From Xanthomarina arctica (lineage in GTDB: Bacteria > Bacteroidota > Bacteroidia > Flavobacteriales > Flavobacteriaceae): a stretch of 64,000 nt of DNA. A program made the position numbers and the translations under genes. How positions within the stretch are numbered: the stretch's first letter is position 1; each line of letters opens with the position of its first letter. Location of the stretch: NCBI RefSeq assembly GCF_014638915.1, contig NZ_BMFQ01000003.1:372001-436000 (forward strand). The letters are read 5' to 3'. Below are positions 36,349 to 44,568 of the stretch, piece after piece. The notes under the pieces are model-generated. The model was not told the origin of the DNA. It worked only from the letters and a program-made list of their open reading frames with translations, and did no database searches.

Positions 36349-37314
36349 TTGAAACATACTATTCTTTTTCTTTCCCTCTTATTATTTGTATTTAGCTGTT
36401 CAAGTGACAATACAGACGATTCAAACACATGTCATTCTCCAGTTAATATTACAACAAATTCGATTACAGCACATTCTGCTTTAATAAATTGGACAACCAA
36501 CAACTCCAATTCTTATCAAATTGAATACGGATTTTCAGGTTTTACTCAAGGACAAGGAACTAATATTATGACTTCTGATTCTAGTTATAATTTAATTGGA
36601 CTTACTCCAGCTACTGCATATGATTTCTATATCACGACTATTTGTAGTGATATTAATTATAGTGATGCCATAGGCCCTAATTCATTTAATACAGAAATAG
36701 CTTGTCAGCAACCAACTTCACTTAATTTAGAAAATGTTGATATATGCAGTATCTCTTTAAATTGGGAAACTAATGGCGAATCTTCCTTTAAAGTAGAATA
36801 TGGTGTGTCTGGGTTTGCATTAGGTACAGGAAGAGTTAAGACCACCACAGAAAATAATATTATAATAGATTCAAATATTAGTCAAGGAATTACTTATGAT
36901 ATTTATGTTCGAGCCAATTGTGGCTCGGATAGTTATAGCGAATATTCTGAAGCTTTAACAATAACTACAATCTCTCAAGATTTAACTGGGTCTTATCAAG
37001 TTACGGTAACCAGACATGACGGATTTGTGGTTGATCTAGGTATTGAAACCATTACATTAATTTCTCCTAATTATTACAAGACCCAAACAACCGGACATTG
37101 GCCCATTGGATACTATAACACCGACCAAGGTTATAATTTTGAAAATTCATGTGGAGAAATTATAATTCCTGATCAACAATTATTTCAAGGTACTTATAGT
37201 GAAATGGTTTTTAGCACAAGTGGTCATGTCTTTCCTAATGGCAATTTTGTAGTAGAGTATATCGTAGAAGCCTACGATGATTTATTGTACTCTGCATTTT
37301 ACACTAAGCAATAA
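36349..37314 (+). CDS. Surface lipoprotein with two fibronectin type III domains
   Basis: A 321-residue lipoprotein starting at TTG (36349): MKHTILFLSLLLFVFSCSSDNTDDS. C17 is the lipidation site, and the following acidic stretch SSDNTDDS resembles the Bacteroidota surface-export signal. Two FN3 domains follow (about 28-110, CHSPVNITTNSITAHSALINW ... ; about 116-206, CQQPTSLNLENVDICSISLNW ...), then an unrecognised C-terminal beta domain (SGSYQVTVTRHDGF-like). TTG is chosen because no ATG precedes the signal peptide. It is inserted between ftsY and rimO in opposite orientation. The function is unknown. Confidence 0.85.
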   Translation: MKHTILFLSLLLFVFSCSSDNTDDSNTCHSPVNITTNSITAHSALINWTTNNSNSYQIEYGFSGFTQGQGTNIMTSDSSYNLIGLTPATAYDFYITTICSDINYSDAIGPNSFNTEIACQQPTSLNLENVDICSISLNWETNGESSFKVEYGVSGFALGTGRVKTTTENNIIIDSNISQGITYDIYVRANCGSDSYSEYSEALTITTISQDLTGSYQVTVTRHDGFVVDLGIETITLISPNYYKTQTTGHWPIGYYNTDQGYNFENSCGEIIIPDQQLFQGTYSEMVFSTSGHVFPNGNFVVEYIVEAYDDLLYSAFYTKQ

Positions 37315-37317
37315 TTT

Positions 37318-38292
37318 TTACTTGAAGAAAGAATCTACAAATTCGTATTTATTAAATACTTGTAAATCTTCTAGGCCTTCACCTACTCCAATATATTTAA
37401 CTGGTATTTGAAACTGATCTGAAATACCAATAACAACACCACCTTTGGCTGTACCATCTAATTTAGTGACCGCAAGTGAGGTTACTTCGGTTGCTGCTGT
37501 AAACTGCTTTGCTTGCTCAAAGGCATTTTGTCCTGTAGAACCATCTAATACCAATAAAACATCGTGAGGTGCATCTACAATCACTTTTTGCATGACACGT
37601 TTTACCTTGGTAAGCTCGTTCATTAAATTCACTTTATTATGTAAACGTCCAGCTGTATCGATAATAATCACATCGGCATTTCGATTCACTCCAGATTGCA
37701 TAGCATCAAATGCTACAGAAGCAGGATCGCTACCCATATCTTGTCTAACCATTGGCACATCTACTCTATCTGCCCAAACCTGTAATTGCTCTATGGCAGC
37801 CGCTCTAAAAGTATCTGCAGCTCCAAGAACCACATTAAGGCCTTGTTTTTTAAATTGATAAGCTAATTTTCCGATAGTCGTTGTTTTCCCAACTCCATTT
37901 ACACCTACAACCATTAAAACGTAAGGCGTTTTATTACCTTCAGCATCTAAAGGAAGTTTTGGAATGGTGTATTCTGTTTCTTCTCCAGAATTTGTTTCAC
38001 TTAGTAAACCAGCGATTTCTTCACGAAGAATTTTATTAAGTTCGTCTGTACCAAGATATTTATCTTCTAGAACGCGAGCTTCAATACGTTTAATAATTTT
38101 AAGAGTTGTATTAACACCAACATCACTGGATACCAAGATTTCTTCTAGATTATCTAGAACATCATCATCTACCTTAGACTTACCGGCAACTGCTTTGCTT
38201 AACTTATTAAGGAAATTGGTTTTGGATTTCTCTAAACCTTTATCTAGTGTTTCCTTTTTTTCTGAAGAAAATATTTTTTTGAAAAAACTCAT
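37318..38292 (-). CDS. ftsY: Signal recognition particle receptor FtsY
   Basis: FtsY is the SRP receptor GTPase that docks ribosome-nascent-chain complexes at the membrane. The 324-residue form lacks the long acidic A domain, as usual in this phylum. It shows the N domain (about 20-100), G1 GVNGVGKTTTIGKLA, DTFRAAA, G3 DTAGR, G4 TKLDGTAKGG and the closing GVGEGLEDLQVF. It follows DUF4295 with two hairpins in between, so its expression may be uncoupled from that of the ribosomal genes. Confidence 0.97.
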   Translation of the reverse strand: MSFFKKIFSSEKKETLDKGLEKSKTNFLNKLSKAVAGKSKVDDDVLDNLEEILVSSDVGVNTTLKIIKRIEARVLEDKYLGTDELNKILREEIAGLLSETNSGEETEYTIPKLPLDAEGNKTPYVLMVVGVNGVGKTTTIGKLAYQFKKQGLNVVLGAADTFRAAAIEQLQVWADRVDVPMVRQDMGSDPASVAFDAMQSGVNRNADVIIIDTAGRLHNKVNLMNELTKVKRVMQKVIVDAPHDVLLVLDGSTGQNAFEQAKQFTAATEVTSLAVTKLDGTAKGGVVIGISDQFQIPVKYIGVGEGLEDLQVFNKYEFVDSFFK

Positions 38293-38420
38293 TCTATATC
38301 GATTCTATTACGTTCATAAATCAAAAATCCTGCCTAAGTGAATTGGCTGAACATTTGTCATATAAATCATTTGTAAAGAAAATGAATATTTTTTAAAACA
38401 CCTTTAGTATACATAAAAAG

Positions 38421-38480
38421 ATTCCCTCTTTCGAGGGAATAAATAAAATAAAAGCTGCTCTCTAAATTAGAAAGCAGCTT
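38421..38480 (-). terminator. Two hairpins between DUF4295 and ftsY
   Basis: On the minus strand the first hairpin downstream of DUF4295 is AAGCTGCT/AGCAGCTT (38452-38480) followed by TTTATTTTATTT. The second is ATTCCCTC/GAGGGAAT (38421-38440), followed by CTTTTT. Both can reduce read-through into ftsY. Confidence 0.7.
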
Positions 38481-38503
38481 AAAATATGTTTTACAAGTAA
38501 GGA

Positions 38504-38656
38504 TTATTGTTTAGATAACCACTCGTTAACTTGATCCGGAGCCATAATAGATTCAACAAACATGTAAGCTCCTGTTTTTGGAGACTTAACCATTTTTATT
38601 GCTTTTGTTAATCTTTTAGATCCTGTTTGTAACGATGCAACTGATTTCTTTGCCAT
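38504..38656 (-). CDS. DUF4295 small basic protein
   Basis: A 50-residue protein, MAKKSVASLQTGSKRLTKAI at the N-terminus and a C-terminal EWLSKQ. DUF4295 is a short, basic, Bacteroidota-specific family always found beside rpmB and rpmG, so a ribosome-associated role is suspected but unproven. It starts 108 bp after rpmG. It is easy to miss because of its size. Confidence 0.92.
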   Translation of the reverse strand: MAKKSVASLQTGSKRLTKAIKMVKSPKTGAYMFVESIMAPDQVNEWLSKQ

Positions 38657-38764
38657 GTTTTATATTTTTTGAAACTTTAATAACTAAAGTTCTTAATTAA
38701 TGTTCTTTGACGATTTCAACTGATAAAAACTTCAAATTAGATTTTTACTAATGTAAATAACTAA

Positions 38765-38947
38765 TTATTTAATTTCTTTATGAACAGTCATTTTCTTTAA
38801 GATAGGATTGAATTTTTTAATTTCCATTCTATCAGGAGTGTTCTTTTTATTTTTGGTAGTAATGTATCTAGAAGTTCCTGGTTGACCAGACTCTTTATGC
38901 TCAGTGCACTCTAAAATTACTTGTATTCTATTACCTTTCTTTGCCAT
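38765..38947 (-). CDS. rpmG: 50S ribosomal protein L33
   Basis: A 60-residue protein, [20 protein letters not shown], then [20 protein letters not shown] and [14 protein letters not shown]. It is the form lacking the paired CxxC zinc ligands (only one cysteine). It lies 24 bp after rpmB in the same operon. Confidence 0.97.
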   Translation of the reverse strand: MAKKGNRIQVILECTEHKESGQPGTSRYITTKNKKNTPDRMEIKKFNPILKKMTVHKEIK

Positions 38948-38971
38948 TTTCTTAACTTTTAATTGAGGTTA

Positions 38972-39208
38972 TTATTTATAAAACCCTTTTGATTTAGCTT
39001 CTTTCATTGCAGCTGCAATACCTATTTTATTAATAGTTTTTAAAGCCGCAGTTGAAACTTTTAAAGTTACCCACTTATCTTCTTCTGGAAGATAAAAACG
39101 TTTTTTAATAAGATTCGCATCAAATTTACGTTTTGTTTTGTTCATTGCGTGAGACACGTTGTTTCCAACCATCGCTTTCTTTCCAGTAAGTTCACAAACT
39201 CTTGACAT
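38972..39208 (-). CDS. rpmB: 50S ribosomal protein L28
   Basis: A 78-residue protein starting MSRVCELTGKKAMVGNNVSH, which is the family start; 15 in-frame residues upstream are rejected. The rest (NKTKRKFDANLIKKRFYLPE ... KTINKIGI) is typical of L28. It is the first gene of the rpmB-rpmG-DUF4295 unit, with a good promoter at 39282-39311. Confidence 0.97.
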   Translation of the reverse strand: MSRVCELTGKKAMVGNNVSHAMNKTKRKFDANLIKKRFYLPEEDKWVTLKVSTAALKTINKIGIAAAMKEAKSKGFYK

Positions 39209-39281
39209 TTCTTCTAACTTTATTATGATTAATTGGTCTATTTTTTCAATCATCCTTTTACAAATGATTTTAAACAGGCTG

Positions 39282-39311
39282 CAAATTTAGTAAAACTTTA
39301 CAATATCAGCA
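39282..39311 (-). promoter_or_regulatory. Promoter of rpmB operon (TTG-N19-TAAATTTG)
   Basis: On the minus strand, TTG (39309-39311) is separated by 19 bases from TAAATTTG (39282-39289), matching the -33/-7 pattern of the primary sigma factor of Bacteroidota. It lies about 74 bases before the rpmB ATG. Confidence 0.7.
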
Positions 39312-39322
39312 AACTAAAATTG

Positions 39323-40570
39323 TTACTTTTTTAAAATTTCTTTTTGAAGCATTTCAAAAGCCTTGTTTACAGCTTTCATTATGACTTTTTTTCGGTGATT
39401 TCCTAAGTTGAATTTTTCAGAAAAAACGGTATCTTTTGTGGCTATTGCAATAAAAACAGTACCAACCTCTGCAGGAGAGTCTCCCTTGTCTGGCCCTGCA
39501 TTTCCGGTAGTTGCAATGGCATAATCTGTTTTAAATAAAGCTAAAGCACTTTTAGCCATCGCCTCTGCTACTTGAGAACTAACTACAGAATATTGCTCAA
39601 TAAGTTCTTCTGGAACATTTAAGATGTCTATTTTAGCTTGAGTGGCATAACTAACCACACTTCCTTTAAAATATTTTGAAGCGCCTGCAATTTTGGTGAA
39701 AGATTCTGCTATTTTCCCTCCAGTACAACTTTCTGCAGTAGCAACCGTTTTCCCTAAATGAGTTAACTGACTTCCTATAACAGCTTCAATGGAATCATCT
39801 GCTTCAAACCCAACAAAAATATCTTGAATTTGTGGCAAAAGGGAATCTATTTGCTGCTGCATTTCTGCTTCAACCAATGCTTTATCCATGTTTTTTGCAG
39901 ACAAACGTAAACGCACACGTCCTAATCCTGGTAAATAAGCGAGTTTTATAAAACTTGGCAAATTATCTTCCCATGCTTCAATTCTTTCTGCTAAAGAGCT
40001 TTCTCCCAAACCATAAGTTAAAATGGTGGTATGTTTTATAAATGGAAATTTGTAGGTTTCTCTTAATTTAGGAATAACCAGGTTTTCCATTAAAGCTTTC
40101 ATTTCAAATGGGACTCCTGGAAGTGAAATAAATACTTTATTATCTTTTTCCATCCACATGCCTGGCGCACTGCCATTGACATTCATTAAAACTTTAGCTT
40201 TTGAAGGTACCAGTGCCTGATCGATATTCACTTGGCTCAAGGGTTGCTTGATATATTGCTCCCAAAGATGCTCGATGTTTTTTAAAACAGCATCGCTTTG
40301 AACTAAGGTATCGTTAAAATATGTGGCTATGGTTTTTTTAGTAATATCGTCTTTGGTTGGTCCTAAACCTCCCGTAATGATTATAATATCAGCATTCTCT
40401 TCTGCTTCTTTTAAAGATTTTAAGATATGTTCTTTATCGTCTTGCACAGAAGTAATCTGATATACAGAAACACCAATTGTATTTAAAATCTTGCTTATAA
40501 ATGCAGAATTAGTATCTACAATTTGGCCAATAAGAATTTCGTCGCCTATAGTTATAATTTCTGCTTGCAT
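39323..40570 (-). CDS. cinA: CinA-like nicotinamide-nucleotide amidohydrolase / competence-damage protein
   Basis: A 415-residue two-domain protein. The N-terminal MoaB-like domain (about 1-170) has IITIGDEILIGQIVDTNS and GGLGPTKDD. The C-terminal PncC domain (about 255-410) has the catalytic region TVATAESCTGGKIAE and ATTGNAGPDKGDSPAEVGTVFIA. PncC deamidates nicotinamide mononucleotide to the nicotinate form, and the N-domain acts on ADP-ribose in related proteins. Its ATG overlaps the stop of the Hpt gene by one base. Confidence 0.95.
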   Translation of the reverse strand: MQAEIITIGDEILIGQIVDTNSAFISKILNTIGVSVYQITSVQDDKEHILKSLKEAEENADIIIITGGLGPTKDDITKKTIATYFNDTLVQSDAVLKNIEHLWEQYIKQPLSQVNIDQALVPSKAKVLMNVNGSAPGMWMEKDNKVFISLPGVPFEMKALMENLVIPKLRETYKFPFIKHTTILTYGLGESSLAERIEAWEDNLPSFIKLAYLPGLGRVRLRLSAKNMDKALVEAEMQQQIDSLLPQIQDIFVGFEADDSIEAVIGSQLTHLGKTVATAESCTGGKIAESFTKIAGASKYFKGSVVSYATQAKIDILNVPEELIEQYSVVSSQVAEAMAKSALALFKTDYAIATTGNAGPDKGDSPAEVGTVFIAIATKDTVFSEKFNLGNHRKKVIMKAVNKAFEMLQKEILKK

Positions 40571-40911
40571 TACAAGTTGAAATCTGCCTTCATTTCTTCT
40601 GAAGTATTTTTAATAGCAGTAATAACAATCTCTAACTTTTCTGAGATATCTAAACCTGTTTTTTCGAATTTACCCCAATCTTGGACTTCAATTAACTCTT
40701 GAAGCACTCCAAGCTCAAACATATCTATGGTTGGCTTCATTTTATGAGCCGCTTGATAGGTATTGTAATAATCCTTTTCAGAAACTGCTACTCGTAAACG
40801 TTCTGCATCTTCAGGTACTTCCCCTAAAAAGGCTTCAGCCAAGGCTTTTACGAAATCTTCGTCACCATCGGCTAATTCTCTTACTCTAAATAACTTATAA
40901 TGTTGTTCCAT
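40570..40911 (-). CDS. Orphan histidine phosphotransfer (Hpt) protein
   Basis: A 113-residue helical protein with the Hpt core YNTYQAAHKMKPTIDMFEL, in which H57-K-M-K-P replaces the classical HxLKG. Hpt domains relay phosphate between response regulators or hybrid kinases. No kinase or receiver is in the window. It is tightly packed between the FAH hydrolase (1 bp) and cinA (1-bp overlap), which probably reflects shared transcription rather than function. The partner kinase is unknown. Confidence 0.85.
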   Translation of the reverse strand: MEQHYKLFRVRELADGDEDFVKALAEAFLGEVPEDAERLRVAVSEKDYYNTYQAAHKMKPTIDMFELGVLQELIEVQDWGKFEKTGLDISEKLEIVITAIKNTSEEMKADFNL

Positions 40912-40912
40912 T

Positions 40913-41524
40913 TTATTTTACTGTTATTGAAAACATTTGCTTGTTTTCTAAAAATCCTACTAATTTATCTTCTGCATTTACTCTCCCAACTCCAGCAGGA
41001 GTTCCTGTAAAGATAATATCTCCAATCTTTAAAGTGAAATATTTTGAGATATATTCTATTAATTCATCAATTTTCCAGAGCATGTAACTGGTATTTCCAG
41101 TTTGCACCACTTCGCCATTTTTTTCTAAAGTAAATGAGATATTATTTACATCCTTAACATCTTCCTTAGACATCCAATTTCCAATAACAGCTGCACCATC
41201 AAAGGCTTTGGCTTTTTCCCATGGCAAACCTTTTTCTTTTAGTTTGGCTTGTAAATCTCTTGCTGTAAAATCAATTCCTAAACCAATCTCGTCATAATAT
41301 TTATGAGCAAATTTTTTATCGATATGCTTTCCAACTTTAGTGATTTTCACTAAAATTTCCACTTCGTGATGCACATCATCAGAAAAATCTGGAATAAAAA
41401 ATGGTTGCTTCTTTAATAAAACAGCAGTGTCTGGTTTTAAAAAGATTACAGGATCTGTTGGTTTTTCGTTTTCCAACTCCTTAATATGATCTGTATAATT
41501 TCTTCCTATGCAAATGATTTTCAT
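40913..41524 (-). CDS. Fumarylacetoacetate hydrolase-family protein
   Basis: A 203-residue FAH-fold enzyme. It shows IGRNYTDHIKELENEKPTDP near the start, the metal ligands in HHEVEILVKI (E-x-E) with a later D in GLGIDFTARDLQ, the catalytic-type KAFDGAAVIGNW, and ending IIFTGTPAGVGRV. Members cleave or decarboxylate oxo-acids such as acylpyruvates or oxaloacetate. The exact substrate is not predictable. It is in the same operon as the Hpt and cinA genes. Confidence 0.92.
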   Translation of the reverse strand: MKIICIGRNYTDHIKELENEKPTDPVIFLKPDTAVLLKKQPFFIPDFSDDVHHEVEILVKITKVGKHIDKKFAHKYYDEIGLGIDFTARDLQAKLKEKGLPWEKAKAFDGAAVIGNWMSKEDVKDVNNISFTLEKNGEVVQTGNTSYMLWKIDELIEYISKYFTLKIGDIIFTGTPAGVGRVNAEDKLVGFLENKQMFSITVK

Positions 41525-41579
41525 TAGTAAAAAAAGTTGAGTCGTTTGTTGTTTGTTGTTAAGTTGAGACTGAAACTAC
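41525..41579. repeat. Short degenerate repeat between exonuclease and FAH genes
   Basis: The 55-bp gap is almost filled by GTTTGTTGTTTGTTGTT and AAGTTGAGACTGAAACT. It directly follows the stop of the exonuclease. It has no coding potential and is similar in style to other repeats that lie just after stop codons in this window. Confidence 0.6.
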
Positions 41580-42362
41580 TTAATCGAGTTTATTATTAAA
41601 TTGTCTTAATTTGATAGCTGTCAATACCTTTTTAGTATATAGTGGGAAATCTGCATTAAGCAACCATCCAAAATAACCAGGTTCAGATTCTAAAACATCT
41701 AGAACACGTTTTCCTTTATGTTTTCCAAAAGAAAAGCACTCTTCATCTTCCTTATTATAGATTAGGAATCCAGCAAAATCGGCAAACTTTTTTCTAGAAC
41801 TAAATTCTGCTAAAAACTTGGTATCGTTTTCGATTTCTTCATATTTTGCTACTTGAGCCTTTAAAACTTCATAAGTAGCTAAAGTATCTGCCTTTGCACT
41901 ATGTGCATCTTCTAAGCTTTTATCGCAATAAAATTTATAAGCAGCCACAAGTGTTCTTTGTTCCATTTTATGAAAGATGGTCTGTACATCTACAGATAAT
42001 CGGTTTTTCATATCAAAATCGATGTCTGCACGAAGCATTTCTTCTGCTAATAAAGGAATATCGAATCTGTTCGAATTAAAACCACCTAAATCTGAATCTT
42101 TAATTAGGTTATAAATTTCTTTAGCCAAATCGTTAAAAGTTGGTTTATCTGCCACATCATCATCCGAAATTCCATGAATTAATGTCACCTCAGGAGGAAT
42201 AGGAATAGTAGGATTTACCAAACGTGTATAGCTTTCTTCTTTGCCATCTGGAAAAACTTTCAGGATGGATATTTCCACAATTCTATCGTTTGTGATATTG
42301 ATGCCTGTGGTTTCCAAATCGAAAAAGCAGATGGGTTTTGTAAGATTAAGTTGCATGTCCAT
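41580..42362 (-). CDS. DEDDh 3'-5' exonuclease (DNA polymerase III epsilon-like)
   Basis: A 260-residue exonuclease. Motif I is ICFFDLETTGI (D15, E17), motif II is GFNSNRFDIPLL (about 95-106) and motif III is the AHSAKADTLAT region (about 150-160, H and D). After residue 195 there is a DUF3820-like tail (FSFGKHKGKRVLDVLESEPGYFGWLL) of the same type as the free protein at 21003-21233. The family proofreads or degrades single-stranded DNA or RNA. A TATCTTTG element ends 11 bases before the ATG. Confidence 0.93.
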   Translation of the reverse strand: MDMQLNLTKPICFFDLETTGINITNDRIVEISILKVFPDGKEESYTRLVNPTIPIPPEVTLIHGISDDDVADKPTFNDLAKEIYNLIKDSDLGGFNSNRFDIPLLAEEMLRADIDFDMKNRLSVDVQTIFHKMEQRTLVAAYKFYCDKSLEDAHSAKADTLATYEVLKAQVAKYEEIENDTKFLAEFSSRKKFADFAGFLIYNKEDEECFSFGKHKGKRVLDVLESEPGYFGWLLNADFPLYTKKVLTAIKLRQFNNKLD

Positions 42363-42372
42363 TTATTTTGCA

Positions 42373-42380
42373 CAAAGATA
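42373..42380 (-). promoter_or_regulatory. -7 promoter element (TATCTTTG) of the exonuclease gene
   Basis: Minus-strand TATCTTTGTGCA ends 11 bases before the ATG at 42362, implying a very short leader. There is no clear -33 TTG. Confidence 0.6.
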
Positions 42381-42568
42381 ATGAGAATAAATATAAAAGG
42401 CGTTTTAAGTGATATAAACCTTAGGTATAGAATTTTATTTTACACCTTATTAATAGCCAATTTTTCTCTCTTGAAAACATGAAGGAATTATAATTTATAA
42501 ACTAACTTATTTTGTATCTGTTGTATGTGATGAAATAAAAAAAACAAATATTTGGAAACTTCAAAAAG

Positions 42569-42590
42569 TATTTAGATATTTGTCTAAATA
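42569..42590 (+). promoter_or_regulatory. Palindromic operator of sdpR
   Basis: TATTTAGA-TATTTG-TCTAAATA: perfect 8-bp arms with a 6-bp spacer, ending 10 bases before the sdpR ATG. The arms have the ArsR-family operator character and overlap the probable promoter, consistent with autorepression. Confidence 0.75.
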
Positions 42591-42600
42591 ACTAAATGAA

Positions 42601-42855
42601 ATGAATTCCCTATTCAAAGCTTTAAATGACGAAACACGAAGACAGATTATTGACTTATTAAAGGAAAGAGATATGAATGCAGGAGAAATTGCTGATGAAT
42701 TCAACATCTCTAAACCAAGTATTTCACATCATCTTGATATTTTAAAACGAGCAGACTTAATTATTGGCGAAAAGAAAGGCCAATTTATAGTTTACTCACT
42801 AAACACCACCATATTTGAAGACTTATTAAACTGGATACTAACCTTGAAAAAATAA
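42601..42855 (+). CDS. sdpR: SdpR-type autorepressor (ArsR family)
   Basis: An 84-residue winged-helix protein (MNSLFKALNDETRRQIIDLLKERDMNAGEIADEFNISKPSISHHLDILKRADLI). It lacks the ArsR metal-site cysteines, as expected for SdpR. In Bacillus, SdpR represses its own operon until bound by membrane SdpI. Here sdpI follows after 4 bp, and a palindrome precedes the gene. Confidence 0.92.
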   Translation: MNSLFKALNDETRRQIIDLLKERDMNAGEIADEFNISKPSISHHLDILKRADLIIGEKKGQFIVYSLNTTIFEDLLNWILTLKK

Positions 42856-42859
42856 CTTG

Positions 42860-43513
42860 ATGAAACCAACACTTAAAAAAGATTTACCGCTAATACCTAT
42901 TATTTTACTACCCTTTATTTACTTGGCTTATATCTGGAACTCCTTACCTCAGGAAGTCCCGCTTCAATGGAATATTAATGGTGACATTAACACCTATGGA
43001 GATAAAGGCATGCTTATTTTTATCCCTATTTTACTGCCTTTACTTATGTATTTAATTTTTCTAATAGTCCCAAAAATTGATCCTAAAAACAAATTAAATG
43101 CGATGGGAAACAAACTTCAAAACATGAAGATTCTCTTGACTCTTTTCATGTCTTTATTGGCATTATTTATTTTATATTCTGCAAAAAATGAATCTTTGGA
43201 AAATCCGAATTACCTCATTCTAGGAATAGGAGTTTTATTTTTAATCCTGGGAAATTATTTCAAAACGATTCAACCTAATTATTTTATAGGCATTAAAACA
43301 CCTTGGACTTTAGAGAGCGAAAGTGTTTGGAAAAAGACCCATAAAATGGCAGGTAAAATGTGGTTTGTAGGAGGTTTTGTCATTATTTTAGGAAGTTTGG
43401 TTTTAAGCCAACAAATTAATCGAACTGTCTTTCTTATTATTACAGGCATCATAACCATCATTCCTATTCTGTTTTCTTATTTTGAATATAAAAAAGAAAA
43501 GCAGACCGCTTAA
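42860..43513 (+). CDS. sdpI: SdpI-family membrane protein
   Basis: A 217-residue protein with six hydrophobic segments: DUF1648 (about 5-55, with LPQEVPLQWNINGDINTYGDKG) and the SdpI domain (about 110-210, with NYFIGIKTPWTLESESVWKKTHKMAG). SdpI gives immunity to the SdpC toxin and sequesters SdpR in Bacillus. No SdpC is seen here, so it may respond to another signal. I use ATG 42860; TTG 42857 is in frame but directly adjacent. Confidence 0.92.
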   Translation: MKPTLKKDLPLIPIILLPFIYLAYIWNSLPQEVPLQWNINGDINTYGDKGMLIFIPILLPLLMYLIFLIVPKIDPKNKLNAMGNKLQNMKILLTLFMSLLALFILYSAKNESLENPNYLILGIGVLFLILGNYFKTIQPNYFIGIKTPWTLESESVWKKTHKMAGKMWFVGGFVIILGSLVLSQQINRTVFLIITGIITIIPILFSYFEYKKEKQTA

Positions 43514-43722
43514 ACTTTTCAAAATAAAAAGTTTTAAAAGTAATAAAGCAGAATCCTAAGTTTCTGTTTTATGATTATACAAACCTTGAATGTGAATTTG
43601 ATGTTTTGAAAAAATAGTCGAACTTCGTGCCTGTCTGCGGGAAGGCAGATGACAAAAGATATGAACCAATAAAACTCTTTCATACCAAGTACCTAGATAG
43701 AAGTGCTATAAACAAATTTTAC

Positions 43723-44460
43723 ATGTACGAAAAATTTAAAAGAATAATTCCAAAGACTATAATTAAACACAATGAGAAATTTTTACGTAGTCTGATATCA
43801 ATAGCTTATATAGGTAATAAATTCCAATGTAACATTTGTCTTTTTAAAATGTCAAATTTCATCAAATTAGATAATAATGACAAGCTATGTCCAAAATGCG
43901 GCAGTTTAGCACGAACAAGAAGATTATGGAGCATACTAGAAAATGACATTCATGGAAAAAAAGTTTTACACTTTTCTCCTTCTAAAAGTTTAAAAACAAA
44001 AATAGAATCATTTAATGACATCGAATATATTACTACCGATTTCGTAGGGGAATTTAATGCAACAAAAAGATTAAATATAGAATCCATAGACGAACCTAAT
44101 GATGCGTACGATCTAATAATCTGCTATCACATACTTGAGCACGTTGAAAACGATACAAAAGCGATGGAAGAACTCGAAAGAATTCTTAAACCTGAAGGAA
44201 GGTGCATTATTCAAACACCTTTTAAAGCTGGTGATATATATGAAAATGATACCGTAAAAACAGATGAGGAAAGACTAATACATTTTGGACAAAAGGATCA
44301 TTTACGTATATATTCTGCTGAAGGATTAATAAACAGATTAAAAAGTGTTGGCTTTAATACAAAATTATTAGAATTTAAAGAAATTGAAAATAACTGGCAT
44401 GGCTTTAAAATAGATGAAAATTTAATTATAGCAGAAAAATCTGTTTTTGATAAAAAATAA
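43723..44460 (+). CDS. SAM-dependent methyltransferase with N-terminal zinc ribbon
   Basis: A 245-residue protein. A zinc-ribbon (CNIC ... CPKCGS, about 28-55) is followed by a class I methyltransferase core, with KVLHFSPSKSLK (weak motif I) and DLIICYHILEHVEND then LKPEGRCIIQTPF. The start is placed at ATG 43723. The in-frame GTG at 43627 is rejected because the intervening sequence is a palindromic repeat (CCTGTCTGCGGGAAGGCAG). Methyltransferases of this architecture often occur in surface-polysaccharide loci; here it is isolated, with higher A+T and unlike neighbours, so transfer is possible. The substrate is unknown. Confidence 0.85.
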   Translation: MYEKFKRIIPKTIIKHNEKFLRSLISIAYIGNKFQCNICLFKMSNFIKLDNNDKLCPKCGSLARTRRLWSILENDIHGKKVLHFSPSKSLKTKIESFNDIEYITTDFVGEFNATKRLNIESIDEPNDAYDLIICYHILEHVENDTKAMEELERILKPEGRCIIQTPFKAGDIYENDTVKTDEERLIHFGQKDHLRIYSAEGLINRLKSVGFNTKLLEFKEIENNWHGFKIDENLIIAEKSVFDKK

Positions 44461-44496
44461 ACACCACTAAAACTTGTATTTATTCAACCTGGAAAC

Positions 44497-44529
44497 AAAA
44501 AAAGCACAATCTTAAGATTGTGCTTTTTT
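44497..44529. terminator. Bidirectional terminator between methyltransferase and E2
   Basis: A seven-A run, GCACAATCTTAAGATTGTGC and a six-T run form a fully symmetric hairpin with A/T flanks. It serves both convergent genes. Confidence 0.93.
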
Positions 44530-44568
44530 GCGTTATATGATAAGATCCCTTTTTTCAAAGGGATTTGT

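Noticed and set aside
39209-39253. 15-residue extension of L28
   Set aside because: The L28 family starts at MSRVCELTGK; the extension is AT-rich leader.
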